From Pelagibacterium sp. 26DY04 (GTDB lineage Bacteria > Pseudomonadota > Alphaproteobacteria > Rhizobiales > Devosiaceae), in assembly GCF_031202305.1 (NCBI RefSeq), contig NZ_CP101731.1, positions 2,232,001 through 2,296,000 on the forward strand: a stretch of 64,000 bases of DNA, read 5' to 3'. Each line of letters begins with the position of its first letter. Position 1 is the first letter of the stretch. Shown here in pieces: positions 44,671 through 53,153 of the stretch. The notes beneath the pieces were generated by a model. The model was not told the origin of the DNA. It ran no database searches and worked only from the letters and a program-made list of their open reading frames with translations. A program made the position numbers and the translations under genes.

Positions 44671-45192
44671 CTATGGCAGGCGAACGAGGAACAGTTCGGC
44701 GAACAGGTAGTAGATGCCCGCTCCAGCAACGATCGCCGTCACGGAAGCCCAGATCAGGGTTTTGGGCAGGTTGACCTGTTCGGACGTGAGGACGGCTTCC
44801 ATCGTCACGATGAATACGAAGAGAAAGAGCATGGAGGCGGCCCAGAACGGTAACCAGCCGACCAGCCCCAGTGCAAAAATGAGCACCATGGCCAAAGCCG
44901 CAACAGCCCGCGCCGCTTCGAGCGTTCGGAACACGGCAAAAAAATCCGCCCAGCTTCCATCGCCCTGGCTCTTCCAGGCCTTTACGCCCAAGAGGCCTCC
45001 CAGCAACACCAGGATGGCACTGAGGGCCATCGGAACCAGCCCGGGAATGGTCGCGGGATGGATGCGCCTCGCCTCAAGCCGGGGCATCGTATAGGCGTAG
45101 TAAAAGACCGCCAGCCCGAGAATAACCAGAACGACCGCCGTCAGAAGGTCGGCCCGGGCGCGTGTGCTCTGCTGGCCCGCTTGGTTTTCCAT
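44671..45192 (-). CDS. tctB: Tripartite tricarboxylate transporter small permease TctB, set 2
   Basis: A 173-residue protein with four hydrophobic segments, including ADLLTAVVLVILGLAVFYYAY near the start and MVLIFALGLVGWLPFWAASM further on. The start at 45192 leaves a short polar N-terminus (MENQAGQQSTR). It lies 7 bp before tctA and 54 bp after tctC. The family call rests on helix pattern and position. Confidence 0.87.
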   Translation of the reverse strand: MENQAGQQSTRARADLLTAVVLVILGLAVFYYAYTMPRLEARRIHPATIPGLVPMALSAILVLLGGLLGVKAWKSQGDGSWADFFAVFRTLEAARAVAALAMVLIFALGLVGWLPFWAASMLFLFVFIVTMEAVLTSEQVNLPKTLIWASVTAIVAGAGIYYLFAELFLVRLP

Positions 45193-45246
45193 GTCTCGAA
45201 TCCTTGGAAAGTCCGGCCGGAAGTACCGCACCCCCGGCCGATATGC

Positions 45247-46284
45247 TTATTCCACAGGTGTCTCGGTGCCCGCTTCGCAGTCGACGCCGATCGTGGACGG
45301 ATCGTTGACCGCATCGCCGCGCTCAAGCGCAGCACAAGCCTGGGCGACGACGGTGGGCGACACCATTTCGCGCGCTTCCTCGCCGTAAGCCGGAGTGAAA
45401 AGGGCACCAGCCGTCTGCGCGTAGCTCTGCAGCTCCTCGGAGGCCGCCACATGTTCGGCCCAGATAGTATCGAGGGTCGAAACCACCTCTTCGGGCACGC
45501 CCTTGGGAGCCAGAACACCGAAATAGTTGTAGGCGATGTCGATGTCGAGGAGCCATTCGGTCACCGGCGGAATGGTATCGACGCCATCCATCGTCAACGG
45601 TTCATCGGAAAGCACGGCCAGTGGCCGCAGCCGTCCGCCACGGATCAGCTCCGCCTGTTCGCCGGCCAACTGGGTGGTGACCATAGACTCGCCCGAAGCC
45701 GTTGCCACGGTAGCCGGTCCACCGCCGTCATAAGCGACCAGATTGTAGTCGAAATCGCCAGCTTCAGCCAAAGTCGACAACGCCGTGCCGCCTGCAGAAC
45801 TCACGCCTGCCGTCGCGACCGTGATGTTGGCACCATCCTCCTGGAACGCGGCGAGAAGTTCACCGAAATCGGCGTAGGGACTATCGGCGGGAACGGAAAT
45901 AACCGAGACGTTGGCGACGCTGAGATAGAGATGCCAATCATCGATGGTCGTGCCCTCGATGAGGCCGGTCACCGCATAGGTCGCGGCATCGGCGATGCCG
46001 GTCGCCAGAAGCGTGTAGCCATCGGGCTGAGCCGAAAGGACGCCCTGGGTGCCAACAGCACCGGACCCGCCCGGCTGGTTGACCACCACCACATCGGTGC
46101 CGAGCTGTTCGGCGAGAATGGGCGCGGTGACGCGGGTGACCTGGTCGGTTGCACCGCCAGCACCCCAGGGCACGATGATGTTGATGGGCCGATCAGGGCT
46201 CCACTCCTGAGCCGAAATCGAAGTCGCCGTCAGCGCCACGGCCGAAACGGCAATCGTGACAGCCAATCCACGAAAAAGTCGCAT
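45247..46284 (-). CDS. tctC: TctC-type periplasmic substrate-binding protein, set 2
   Basis: A 345-residue binding protein. Signal peptide about 1-26 (LAVTIAVSAVALTATSISAQ), then SPDRPINIIVPWGAGGATDQ and VVNQPGGSGAVGTQG, the two carboxylate-pocket signatures of TctC. The start ATG at 46284 fits the signal peptide; 21 extra upstream residues would be polar. Operator site 3 lies 45 bp upstream. A glucuronate or other uronic acid ligand is likely from the regulon but not proven. Confidence 0.93.
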   Translation of the reverse strand: MRLFRGLAVTIAVSAVALTATSISAQEWSPDRPINIIVPWGAGGATDQVTRVTAPILAEQLGTDVVVVNQPGGSGAVGTQGVLSAQPDGYTLLATGIADAATYAVTGLIEGTTIDDWHLYLSVANVSVISVPADSPYADFGELLAAFQEDGANITVATAGVSSAGGTALSTLAEAGDFDYNLVAYDGGGPATVATASGESMVTTQLAGEQAELIRGGRLRPLAVLSDEPLTMDGVDTIPPVTEWLLDIDIAYNYFGVLAPKGVPEEVVSTLDTIWAEHVAASEELQSYAQTAGALFTPAYGEEAREMVSPTVVAQACAALERGDAVNDPSTIGVDCEAGTETPVE

Positions 46285-46329
46285 GCTGTTCCTCCCATAG
46301 GTTAAGCGCAAAGCCTTGACGTCCAGCGC

Positions 46330-46339
46330 TAGGATACTA
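46330..46339. promoter_or_regulatory. Shared GntR-type operator, site 3 (tctC2 promoter)
   Basis: TAGGATACTA, the reverse complement of site 2, lies 45 bp upstream of tctC2. It reads TAGTATCCTA toward the gene. Confidence 0.65.
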
Positions 46340-46437
46340 GCATACACCCAATTGAAGGCACTTCAACCCCCGCTGGGAACTTTTGCCATTTTGTGGGGGC
46401 CGGTGCAGCAGATGCACGTCAGGTGCGCCGTTTGTGG

Positions 46438-46449
46438 CATTCTAGAATG
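46438..46449. promoter_or_regulatory. 12-bp perfect palindrome in the gntR promoter region
   Basis: CATTCTAGAATG is a perfect palindrome about 95 bp before the gntR start, in the 260-bp divergent gap with tctC2. It differs from the shared operator and could bind another regulator or be chance. Confidence 0.3.
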
Positions 46450-46544
46450 GTTGAATACCGCCCTTCGATCACATACAACTTAAGTATAGTTTGCCTTTCA
46501 TGGCGTGATTCTCTTGTGAGGCAGCTATTTCGACGAGGATGCTG

Positions 46545-47240
46545 ATGGCTCAAATGCTGCAGGATACAAAAACGGTAGGCGAATTGTATGCCGATGCCAT
46601 GAGCGACGTGCGGATCGACTATGGACGGCCGATGGCGCCTCAAATTTACGAGGCGATGCGCAAGGTCATCGTGCAGAACCGTCTGACGCCCGGCACCCCG
46701 ATCTATGAAGCGAAATTCTCCGAAGTCATCGGCGTGAGCCGCACTCCGCTCCGGGCGGCAATGCAGCAGCTTGCGAAAGAAGGTCTCGTTGAAACCCGGC
46801 CGCAGGTGGGCTCCATCGTGGCGCCGATCGACCGCAAGAAAATCTTGTCGGCAGTGTTTTGTCGCAGCGCCCTGGAAACGGCTGTTGTGCGGCGCCTGGC
46901 CGATCTCAAGACAGTCGACACTCGGCCATTTATGCGCGTCCTTGATCAGCAGGAAGACTACAGCGCGCGCGACGACTATATCGGCTTTTTCGACCTGGAC
47001 GAAAAATTCCACTTGCTGCTTGCCGAAGCCGCCGGTGTTCCGGAGGCCTGGCAGCTCGTCCTGTCCAGCAAGACTCATGTGGACCGCGCGCGCCTGAGCC
47101 TGCAAAGCTCTATTCCCGGCCGCGCCGCCGTTGCTTATCAGGAGCATGTCGGGATCGTGGAAGCCATCGAAAAGGGCGATCCCGAACTGGCGGCAAAACG
47201 CATGGACGCACACGTGCGCTCTGCGCTCGACATCATCTGA
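46545..47240 (+). CDS. GntR-family (FCD) regulator, probable master of the hexuronate/ebo regulon
   Basis: A 231-residue GntR/FCD regulator. The winged helix spans about 25-85 (QIYEAMRKVIVQNRLTPGTPIYE; FSEVIGVSRTPLRAAMQQLAKEGLV, core GVSRTPLRAAM). The FCD domain has FDLDEKFHLLLAEAAG and QEHVGIVEAIEKGD metal-site residues. ATG at 46545 lies 6 nt after ACGAGG. FCD regulators bind palindromes of the TnGTnnnACnA kind; TAGTATACTA, found six times nearby, fits this. Its position among these operons makes it the best candidate, although this is inferred. Confidence 0.9.
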   Translation: MAQMLQDTKTVGELYADAMSDVRIDYGRPMAPQIYEAMRKVIVQNRLTPGTPIYEAKFSEVIGVSRTPLRAAMQQLAKEGLVETRPQVGSIVAPIDRKKILSAVFCRSALETAVVRRLADLKTVDTRPFMRVLDQQEDYSARDDYIGFFDLDEKFHLLLAEAAGVPEAWQLVLSSKTHVDRARLSLQSSIPGRAAVAYQEHVGIVEAIEKGDPELAAKRMDAHVRSALDII

Positions 47241-47261
47241 GGTAGCAGTCTTCCTAAATGA

Positions 47262-47288
47262 CGATAGCCGCCTTTTGGGCGGCTATCG
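47262..47288. terminator. Stem-loop between gntR and the isomerase gene
   Basis: CGATAGCCGCC (47262-47272) pairs with GGCGGCTATCG (47278-47288) around a TTTTG loop. There is no U-run on either side, so it may be a weak terminator or 3'-end stabiliser between converging genes. Confidence 0.5.
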
Positions 47289-47309
47289 AAACATGGTGGC
47301 TAGACCCGA

Positions 47310-48245
47310 TTACGATGGGTCAGTCGGGCTGGAGAGATATGCATAGCCCTCACAGGTAGAAGTGATCCCATCGGGCTCGGGGCGGTCGTTTTCGATGAAA
47401 TAGTAATCGACGCCTGCCGTCTCGCTCAGAGCGAAGATTTCCCCGAAATCGATGAAGCCCTGCCCCACCGTTGCGAAGGTCGGTTCGTCCTCGCCTTCAA
47501 CCATTTGGGCATCCTTGACGTGGAACAAGGGGAAGCGGCCCGGATTGGCTTCAATGAGGCCCACAGGGTCCGCATCGCCCACGACGGCCCAGTAGAGATC
47601 GAGTTCGAAGGCAACGTTTTCCGGATCGGTTTCGGCGAGCAGGATGTCGTAGCCGGACTGGCCATCACCGAGATCTTCGAATTCGGCGTCATGGTTGTGG
47701 TAAGCGACGGTGATCCCTGCCTCCTTGAGCGTTGCTCCGGCCTCATCGAGCAAGGCAGCGAGATCGGAATAATAAGCGACGGGATCTTCCGCATCCTCGT
47801 GCCCGCCACTGATGCGGACATAAGTGGCGCCTACAGCCTCGGCAGCCTCGATGACCACATCGATCCGGTCGCTCAGATCGTCGCCACCAACGCCGAGCGA
47901 GGGAACGCTGAAGCCGAACTCCTCGGCGAATTCCTGGATCTGAGGCACTTCAACGCCCTGAAAGCTCGGAACTTCACCTTCAAGATCAGGGCCGGAGAAC
48001 TCGATGTTCTCGATCCCGCATTCGGTGACTGCTTGCAGCGTGCCACGGGCATCCTCTCCGAGCTGGTCGCGGATCGTAAATCCAACAACACCGATTTTGT
48101 CGACCGGAATACCCAGATGCGACTGTCCAGCCGCTGCGTCGGCCGATTGTGCCATCGCCGGAGTAGCGGTGAGCGCCATCGACAATGCCGCCGAAGCCAC
48201 TCCGGCCAAGGCGAGCGCGTCAAATGCGCGACGTGAAAGTTTCAT
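47310..48245 (-). CDS. Exported TIM-barrel sugar isomerase/epimerase-like protein
   Basis: A 311-residue xylose-isomerase-like TIM barrel with a Tat-style leader (KLSRRAFDALALAGVAS, then AMAQS cleavage). Metal residues appear in ENIEFSGPDLEG, ISGGHEDAED, YHNHDAEF, FELDLYW, FHVKD and FIEND. Exported members act on keto-sugars with C3-oxidised substrates in periplasmic pathways. Together with DUF1080 and Gfo/Idh proteins this supports a 3-keto-sugar route. Operator site 4 lies 25 bp upstream. Strong SD GAGGAG is present. Confidence 0.85.
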   Translation of the reverse strand: MKLSRRAFDALALAGVASAALSMALTATPAMAQSADAAAGQSHLGIPVDKIGVVGFTIRDQLGEDARGTLQAVTECGIENIEFSGPDLEGEVPSFQGVEVPQIQEFAEEFGFSVPSLGVGGDDLSDRIDVVIEAAEAVGATYVRISGGHEDAEDPVAYYSDLAALLDEAGATLKEAGITVAYHNHDAEFEDLGDGQSGYDILLAETDPENVAFELDLYWAVVGDADPVGLIEANPGRFPLFHVKDAQMVEGEDEPTFATVGQGFIDFGEIFALSETAGVDYYFIENDRPEPDGITSTCEGYAYLSSPTDPS

Positions 48246-48270
48246 GGTCTCCTCCTCAGGTTTGGACCTC

Positions 48271-48280
48271 TAGGATACTA
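48271..48280. promoter_or_regulatory. Shared GntR-type operator, site 4 (isomerase promoter)
   Basis: TAGGATACTA within CTCTAGGATACTAGAG, a 16-bp near-perfect palindrome 25 bp before the isomerase start and after the idi stop. Confidence 0.65.
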
Positions 48281-48343
48281 GAGTACAAATCGGGCATCTG
48301 GCAAGCGCAAAGGCACGTTCCCTCACTGACGCTCGGTGCGAAT

Positions 48344-48889
48344 CTAAAAGAGAGCAGACACCAAGCCGCGTTCGACATAGATGCGGAACCAGGGTGTATA
48401 GCGCTCGGGATGAGTGGCTACGTCCTGCTCGATCTCGCCACGACCGGCCGTGCGCAGGCCCGCTACTTCCGATGGATTCATATCGCTAAAGCTGAAACGA
48501 GGCGGAATTTCCCCGCGATAACAGTCGACCACTTCATTCTCGAACAACGGCCCTATCGGCGCATCGTACTCCGTGCGGCCGACAAAACGGGCCGGAAAAT
48601 CGACGCCCAACTCGCGGCCGAGCGTGCGTGTTACGCAATCGGCCGAGCTTTCCTGCCAGCGCGGATGCGAGCAGGCCGAATTGGTCCAAAGCAGCGGCGC
48701 GTGATATTTAAGGCTCGAGCGCTGCTGCAACAGCAGGCGATCGCCCTGGAACAGGAAAACCGAGATCGCCAGATGTTTGACGCCAGTGCGATGAGCTTTA
48801 AGTTTTTCGATCGGGTAGAGCGTACCCTCATCGTCGACCCCGGTGATCAACTCCCCCAACGCATCGTCAAACTGGCTCGCGGCGGGCAT
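48344..48889 (-). CDS. idi: Isopentenyl-diphosphate delta-isomerase (type 1)
   Basis: A 181-residue Nudix-fold IPP isomerase: KLKAHRTGVKHLAISVFLF (core GVKHLAISVF), LLQQRSSLKYHAPLLWTNSACSHPRW (core WTNSACSHP with the catalytic Cys), and ENEVVDCYRGE supplying the catalytic Glu. It interconverts IPP and DMAPP. It follows eboB after 10 bp in the eboA-eboB-idi unit. An isomerase next to a UbiA-family EboC suggests that the ebo module makes or moves a prenylated compound, an idea not part of the described ebo cluster. Confidence 0.92.
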   Translation of the reverse strand: MPAASQFDDALGELITGVDDEGTLYPIEKLKAHRTGVKHLAISVFLFQGDRLLLQQRSSLKYHAPLLWTNSACSHPRWQESSADCVTRTLGRELGVDFPARFVGRTEYDAPIGPLFENEVVDCYRGEIPPRFSFSDMNPSEVAGLRTAGRGEIEQDVATHPERYTPWFRIYVERGLVSALF

Positions 48890-48899
48890 GGTCTCGTGG

Positions 48900-49817
48900 T
48901 TACTCTATTATGAGCCCGGCCGTGCCGGCTTTCACGTTTTCAACGACAGGATCGCGTCCGCCACGGAGGATGGAATTGCCTTCGTGAAGCTGGGTCTGGT
49001 CGACCCTGAGCCCATCAATCCAGTCGGCCTCGCTCATCTGGCCGGACTGGCCGTAGGCGGTCAGCGCGTTGGCGTATGTGGCTTTCCTGATCGCCTCCTC
49101 CGAAACGCCGCTCTGGCGCGCCAATTCAGCGGTCTTGGGAACGGCCAGCGGGTCGGAGATTCCCCAATCTGTCGCCGAATCCAGAATGACCCGATCGCCG
49201 CCATAGCGCTTGAGCAATTCGACCATGCGCACATTGCCCATCTTGGTAGATGGATAGATCGAAAACGCCGCCCAGAACCCGCGGTCGAGAACGTCTTCCA
49301 CCGTCTCTTCGTTATTGTGGTCGACGACAACCTTGTTCGGATCGACACCATGCTCCCGGCACACGTCCATTGAGCGCAAGGTGCCCTTTTTCTTGTCGCG
49401 ATGCGGGGTGTGGATCATTACCGGCAGGTCGAGTTCCTTGGCCAATTCGAGTTGGGCGCGGAAGTATTTGTCCTCAAGCGGGGTCTGCTCGTCATAGCCG
49501 ATCTCACCGATCGCCACCACACCCTCCTTGAGCGCAAACTGTGGCAGGATCTCCATCACACCTTCGGCGAGTTCCTCATTGTTGGCTTCCTTGGAATTGA
49601 GCCCGATGGTGCAATAGTGGCGGATGCCGAATTGGGAGGCCCGAAAGCGTTCGAAGCCGACGATGTGGGAAAGGTAGTCCACATAGGTCCCCACATAGGT
49701 TCTCGGTTGGCCGATCCAGAAAGAGGGCTCGATCAGCGCCACGACGCCAGCCGCCGCCATCGCCTGATAGTCGTCGGTGGTGCGGGAAATCATGTGGGCG
49801 TGAGCATCGATGAACAT
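48900..49817 (-). CDS. eboB: TatD-like metal-dependent hydrolase EboB
   Basis: A 305-residue TatD-type amidohydrolase. Metal motifs: FIDAHAHMIS at the start, GEIGYDEQTPLEDKYFRAQL (core GEIGYDEQTP), MIHTPHRD, VDHNNEE and LDSATDWG. The segment ATDWG.SDPLAVPKTAELARQSG is typical of ebo-cluster TatD proteins. AGGAG lies 9 nt before the ATG at 49817. It sits between eboA and idi. EboB function in the cluster is unknown. Confidence 0.85.
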   Translation of the reverse strand: MFIDAHAHMISRTTDDYQAMAAAGVVALIEPSFWIGQPRTYVGTYVDYLSHIVGFERFRASQFGIRHYCTIGLNSKEANNEELAEGVMEILPQFALKEGVVAIGEIGYDEQTPLEDKYFRAQLELAKELDLPVMIHTPHRDKKKGTLRSMDVCREHGVDPNKVVVDHNNEETVEDVLDRGFWAAFSIYPSTKMGNVRMVELLKRYGGDRVILDSATDWGISDPLAVPKTAELARQSGVSEEAIRKATYANALTAYGQSGQMSEADWIDGLRVDQTQLHEGNSILRGGRDPVVENVKAGTAGLIIE

Positions 49818-49842
49818 GGAATTCTCCTAAAGGGCAGCCGCA

Positions 49843-50712
49843 TCAAGCCGGAATGGATGACCAACTCAGCGCTCTGGACGCAATGGCGGCATGTTCGGTG
49901 GCAAGGCCGGCGAGCATAGAGCGGGAGGCCGGATCAGGACTCTCGGCGAGAAACAGGGCGGCAACACTGCGTTCGATGGGGTCGGGACTGACCAAGAGCG
50001 GATTGATCTCGCCTAGCACCTCTCCTCGCGCGAATGGCGCGATGCACCGCCAGACATGAAGATCGACCCCACGGCGGGCGGCCCGTCGCTCATGGACGTA
50101 ATCGACCAGCGTGGCAGCCAGATCGTCATTTCTGCGCTTATCGAGTCCGACGATCGGCGGCAGGCTCGAATCGATGAACAGCGCCTTGAGCACCATGTGA
50201 TTCCAGCGATGCTCGGAAAAGGTCTCCGCTGGCACCGGGCTATCGTGCGCGATCGCCTCGAAAATCTCCCGGATCGAGGTGCGCAGCCCCTCCCCGATCT
50301 GCCAATCGAGGTCGTCGCTGATGGGAAACAACGGCAGCGCCCGATAAAAGCCGATCAACGTGGCAAGATCGGCAGCCTGGCAGAGGCGCCTGAACGTCGT
50401 CCCAAACGAGACGGCATCATCGGCCAGCGGCAGCAGGGTCGAAGTGCGCGCAACATCGGCAATGGTCCAGAACCGTGGCACCCAGCCCGGCCGCAACCGC
50501 TGCGCCTCGCCAAGCTCGGCACCGGTGAGCGCGAGGTCCGCTTTGCCCGCTTTGCGGCCTACCAACGCCACCGCGCGCTCGACCTGAGCCGAGTTCATCA
50601 GCGGCACGTCAGCAGCTGTTTTTTCGATCCAGCCGGTGGTCTCCGCATCGAGCCGGGTTTGCAGCCAATGGGCCAGCAGCGGTCCGAACGTTTCCTTGAG
50701 CAAATTGGCCAC
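49843..50712 (-). CDS. eboA: EboA-domain protein
   Basis: A 289-residue helical protein of the EboA family: LKETFGPLLAHWLQTRLDAE opens it, followed by PGWVPRFWTIADVARTSTLL (core WTIADVARTSTLL) and DDLDWQIGEGLRTSIREIFEAIA. GTG at 50712 was chosen because AGGAGG is 9 nt upstream; the longer frame overlaps the divergent eboF promoter. EboA has no assigned activity. It heads eboA-eboB-idi, and operator site 5 lies 21 bp upstream. Confidence 0.85.
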   Translation of the reverse strand: MANLLKETFGPLLAHWLQTRLDAETTGWIEKTAADVPLMNSAQVERAVALVGRKAGKADLALTGAELGEAQRLRPGWVPRFWTIADVARTSTLLPLADDAVSFGTTFRRLCQAADLATLIGFYRALPLFPISDDLDWQIGEGLRTSIREIFEAIAHDSPVPAETFSEHRWNHMVLKALFIDSSLPPIVGLDKRRNDDLAATLVDYVHERRAARRGVDLHVWRCIAPFARGEVLGEINPLLVSPDPIERSVAALFLAESPDPASRSMLAGLATEHAAIASRALSWSSIPA

Positions 50713-50733
50713 GTCGATTGATCCTCCTGCATG

Positions 50734-50743
50734 GAGTATACTA
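50734..50743. promoter_or_regulatory. Shared GntR-type operator, site 5 (eboA/eboF divergent promoter)
   Basis: GAGTATACTA, nine of ten positions of site 1, lies in the 64-bp gap between the eboA and eboF starts. It reads TATACT in both directions, so one site may control both. Confidence 0.6.
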
Positions 50744-50776
50744 GTATTACAGAAACAGGCGCAAGGGAGGAAGGCT

Positions 50777-52159
50777 TTGAAACAGACACTGGTTTTGCTT
50801 GTCGTGGGGCTGACCCCATCGCTTCTCGGAAAGCATACGCCCAGCCTTGCGAAGCTGGCTGAACGCGGGGGGCAACGGCCTCTCGCTACGGTGGTGCCTG
50901 CAGTCACCTGCTCGGTTCAGGCAACGCTGATGACCGGCGAGTTGCCCTCCGTCCACGGTGCTGTGGCCAATGGCTGGTATTTCCGCGAGGTGAGTGAAGT
51001 TTCGCTCTGGAAGCAGTCCGAACGCCTGCTTGCCGGCGAAATGATATGGGATGCGGGCAAGAAGCTGAACCCCGATTTCACCTGCGCCAAGATGTTCTGG
51101 TGGTACAATATGCATTCAAGCGCCGACTGGACCGCGACACCGCGGCCAATGTATCCGGCGGATGGGCGCAAAATCCCTGACCACTACACCAAGCCGGGCT
51201 CGCTACGCGACGAATTGAACGCCCGCCTGGGCACCTTCCCCCTCTTCAATTACTGGGGGCCCACTGCAAGCCTGCGTTCGACCGAATGGATCGTCGGCGC
51301 CACCGAACATGTGACCGAAACGCGCCAGCCCACGCTCACCCTGGTCTATATCCCCCATCTCGATTACGACATTCAACGCTTCGGTCCAGACCTGTCGCAC
51401 CCTCGCATGCAGCAGGCCCTGCGCGACGTCGATGCCGCCATTGCCCCGCTGATCGAGAGTGCCGAGCGCGAAGGGCGCGAAGTAATCGTCGTCTCCGAAT
51501 ACGGGATCACTCCGGTCACCGAAGCGGTGCACATCAACCGCGCCCTGCGTGAAGCCGGTCTTATCGCCTGGCGTGACGAGATGGGTCGGGAAGTTATCGA
51601 CCACGGTGAATCCCGCGCCTTTGCCGTGCCCGACCACCAGATCGCTCACATCTATGTTCGCGATCCCGCGGACGTGGCTGCCGTCGCAAATCTCATAGCC
51701 AATCTCGACGGCGTCGAGACCGTCGTTGGCAAGAAGGGCAAGCGGGAGATGGGTCTCGACCATCCGCGCTCAGGTGAACTCGTCGCCATTGCGCGCGCCG
51801 ATCGCTGGTTCAGCTATTATTATTGGCTCGACGACGCCAAGGCGCCGGACTATGCGGCAACCGTCGATATTCACCGCAAGCCCGGCTATGATCCGGTGGA
51901 ACTGTTCGTCGATCCCGACCTGAAGATGCCTAAGCTGCAGATCGGCTGGAAGATCGGCAAACGCAAGCTCGGCTTTCGCGGGCTGCTCGATGTCACCTCG
52001 GTGAACCGCACCAACTTGGTCAGGGGCTCGCATGGTCGTATCACTGATCGTGCCGAAGATGGGCCTCTCGTGATTTCCACCCGCCCTGACCTGCTGCCCG
52101 AGGGCGCGGTGGCGGCCACCGGGTTCAAGCAGCTCGTTCTCGATCACATCTTCAAATAA
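50777..52159 (+). CDS. eboF: Alkaline phosphatase-fold protein EboF (nucleotide pyrophosphatase-like)
   Basis: A 460-residue type I phosphodiesterase/alkaline-phosphatase-fold enzyme. The nucleophile region is AVTCSVQATLMTGELPSVHGAV (core TCSVQATLMTGELPSVHG, with Thr as nucleophile), then VYIPHLDYDIQRFGP and EYGITPVT for metals. TTG at 50777 with GGGAGG upstream serves as start. It is divergent to eboA. In ebo clusters this protein is thought to act on a phosphorylated metabolite. Confidence 0.87.
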   Translation: MKQTLVLLVVGLTPSLLGKHTPSLAKLAERGGQRPLATVVPAVTCSVQATLMTGELPSVHGAVANGWYFREVSEVSLWKQSERLLAGEMIWDAGKKLNPDFTCAKMFWWYNMHSSADWTATPRPMYPADGRKIPDHYTKPGSLRDELNARLGTFPLFNYWGPTASLRSTEWIVGATEHVTETRQPTLTLVYIPHLDYDIQRFGPDLSHPRMQQALRDVDAAIAPLIESAEREGREVIVVSEYGITPVTEAVHINRALREAGLIAWRDEMGREVIDHGESRAFAVPDHQIAHIYVRDPADVAAVANLIANLDGVETVVGKKGKREMGLDHPRSGELVAIARADRWFSYYYWLDDAKAPDYAATVDIHRKPGYDPVELFVDPDLKMPKLQIGWKIGKRKLGFRGLLDVTSVNRTNLVRGSHGRITDRAEDGPLVISTRPDLLPEGAVAATGFKQLVLDHIFK

Positions 52160-52234
52160 TAGCGTGCATGACGGCACCTAGACATTTCAGCTCTTCTTTG
52201 AAGCGCCTCAATTGCTCTAAGTCTTTGTTCGGTC

Positions 52235-52278
52235 GCGTGTCCGAACCGCAAAACCGTTTCCACTTTTGCTGGACACGC
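52235..52278. repeat. Rhizobiales-type extragenic palindrome
   Basis: GCGTGTCC (52235-52242) pairs with GGACACGC (52271-52278); an inner GCAAAA/TTTTGC pair surrounds CCGTTTCCAC. This resembles the common rhizobial intergenic repeat containing AGCAAAAGTGGAAAC. The 127-bp gap between eboF and eboC otherwise has no feature. Confidence 0.6.
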
Positions 52279-52286
52279 TCTAGCCG

Positions 52287-53153
52287 TTACGTGCCCCGCA
52301 CCCACCGTTGCAGCCACAGCGTCAGCGGGAACCCCACACATGCCAGGAGCGCAAGATCCACCCTGCCCATCTGGGCGATCAGCAGGCCATCAAGCAGAGG
52401 GATGGTGGCAATCAGCAGCGGAATGGCGCGCCCAAAGCTGGGATTTGTGCCCTTGATAAAGCGGAGAGCGAAGACATCGGCAATGAGCAGTGCGAGGGCG
52501 AAGGGCATCACCAGCACATCACCGATCCCCACCATCATGCCATAGACCGGTGCTGCGGCGATGCAGGCGAGCGGCCACCAACGACCGACAAAGCCACCGC
52601 TCTCGCTTTTGGCCACGTAGGTCAGCCCCATCACATGGGCCATCAGCAGCGCCGCGCCAATCCACAGCGTCGGCCCCGGCACGGCGACCACAGCGAGCGC
52701 AGCGGCGAGGTAGACGAGCAGCCGACATAGCCCCATCAGAATGGGGCCGAAGGCGTTCTCCTTGTGGCTACGATTGTAGGTCACGATAGTCAGCGCCAAC
52801 GCTAGGCCGGCGATGCTCACGGGCCATCCGGTTCCGGCGACCCAGCCAGCCAGCACGAAAAACACAACGCTCGCGCCCAACAGTCCAAAGCCCCAGGCGA
52901 AGACTTCAGCCTGGCTCGCCAGCCCGGCCGGTATCGGTCGGTAAGGCTGATTGATCGTGTCATAGCTGGCGTCGAAAGCATCGTTGAGGAACATGCCTGC
53001 GATATAGGCCAACACCGAGGCCACGACGACCAGCGCAAGCGTATCGGTCTCGATCCCTGCACCGGTCAGGGCCGATCCCGCCATGGCGTTGGTCGCCACG
53101 GTTGGCAGATTGGACACTCGCCCCAACCGGAGCGCCGTACCCAGCGTCATCAT
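52287..53153 (-). CDS. eboC: UbiA-family prenyltransferase EboC
   Basis: A 288-residue membrane protein with about nine helices. The first aspartate-rich prenyl-diphosphate motif is NDAFDASYDTIN (about 58-69); the second, normally DxxxD, is not obvious and reads KSESGG.VGRWW. The family attaches prenyl chains to aromatic or other acceptors. ATGATG at 53153 overlaps the eboE stop. As in other ebo clusters, its acceptor is unknown. Confidence 0.88.
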   Translation of the reverse strand: MMTLGTALRLGRVSNLPTVATNAMAGSALTGAGIETDTLALVVVASVLAYIAGMFLNDAFDASYDTINQPYRPIPAGLASQAEVFAWGFGLLGASVVFFVLAGWVAGTGWPVSIAGLALALTIVTYNRSHKENAFGPILMGLCRLLVYLAAALAVVAVPGPTLWIGAALLMAHVMGLTYVAKSESGGFVGRWWPLACIAAAPVYGMMVGIGDVLVMPFALALLIADVFALRFIKGTNPSFGRAIPLLIATIPLLDGLLIAQMGRVDLALLACVGFPLTLWLQRWVRGT

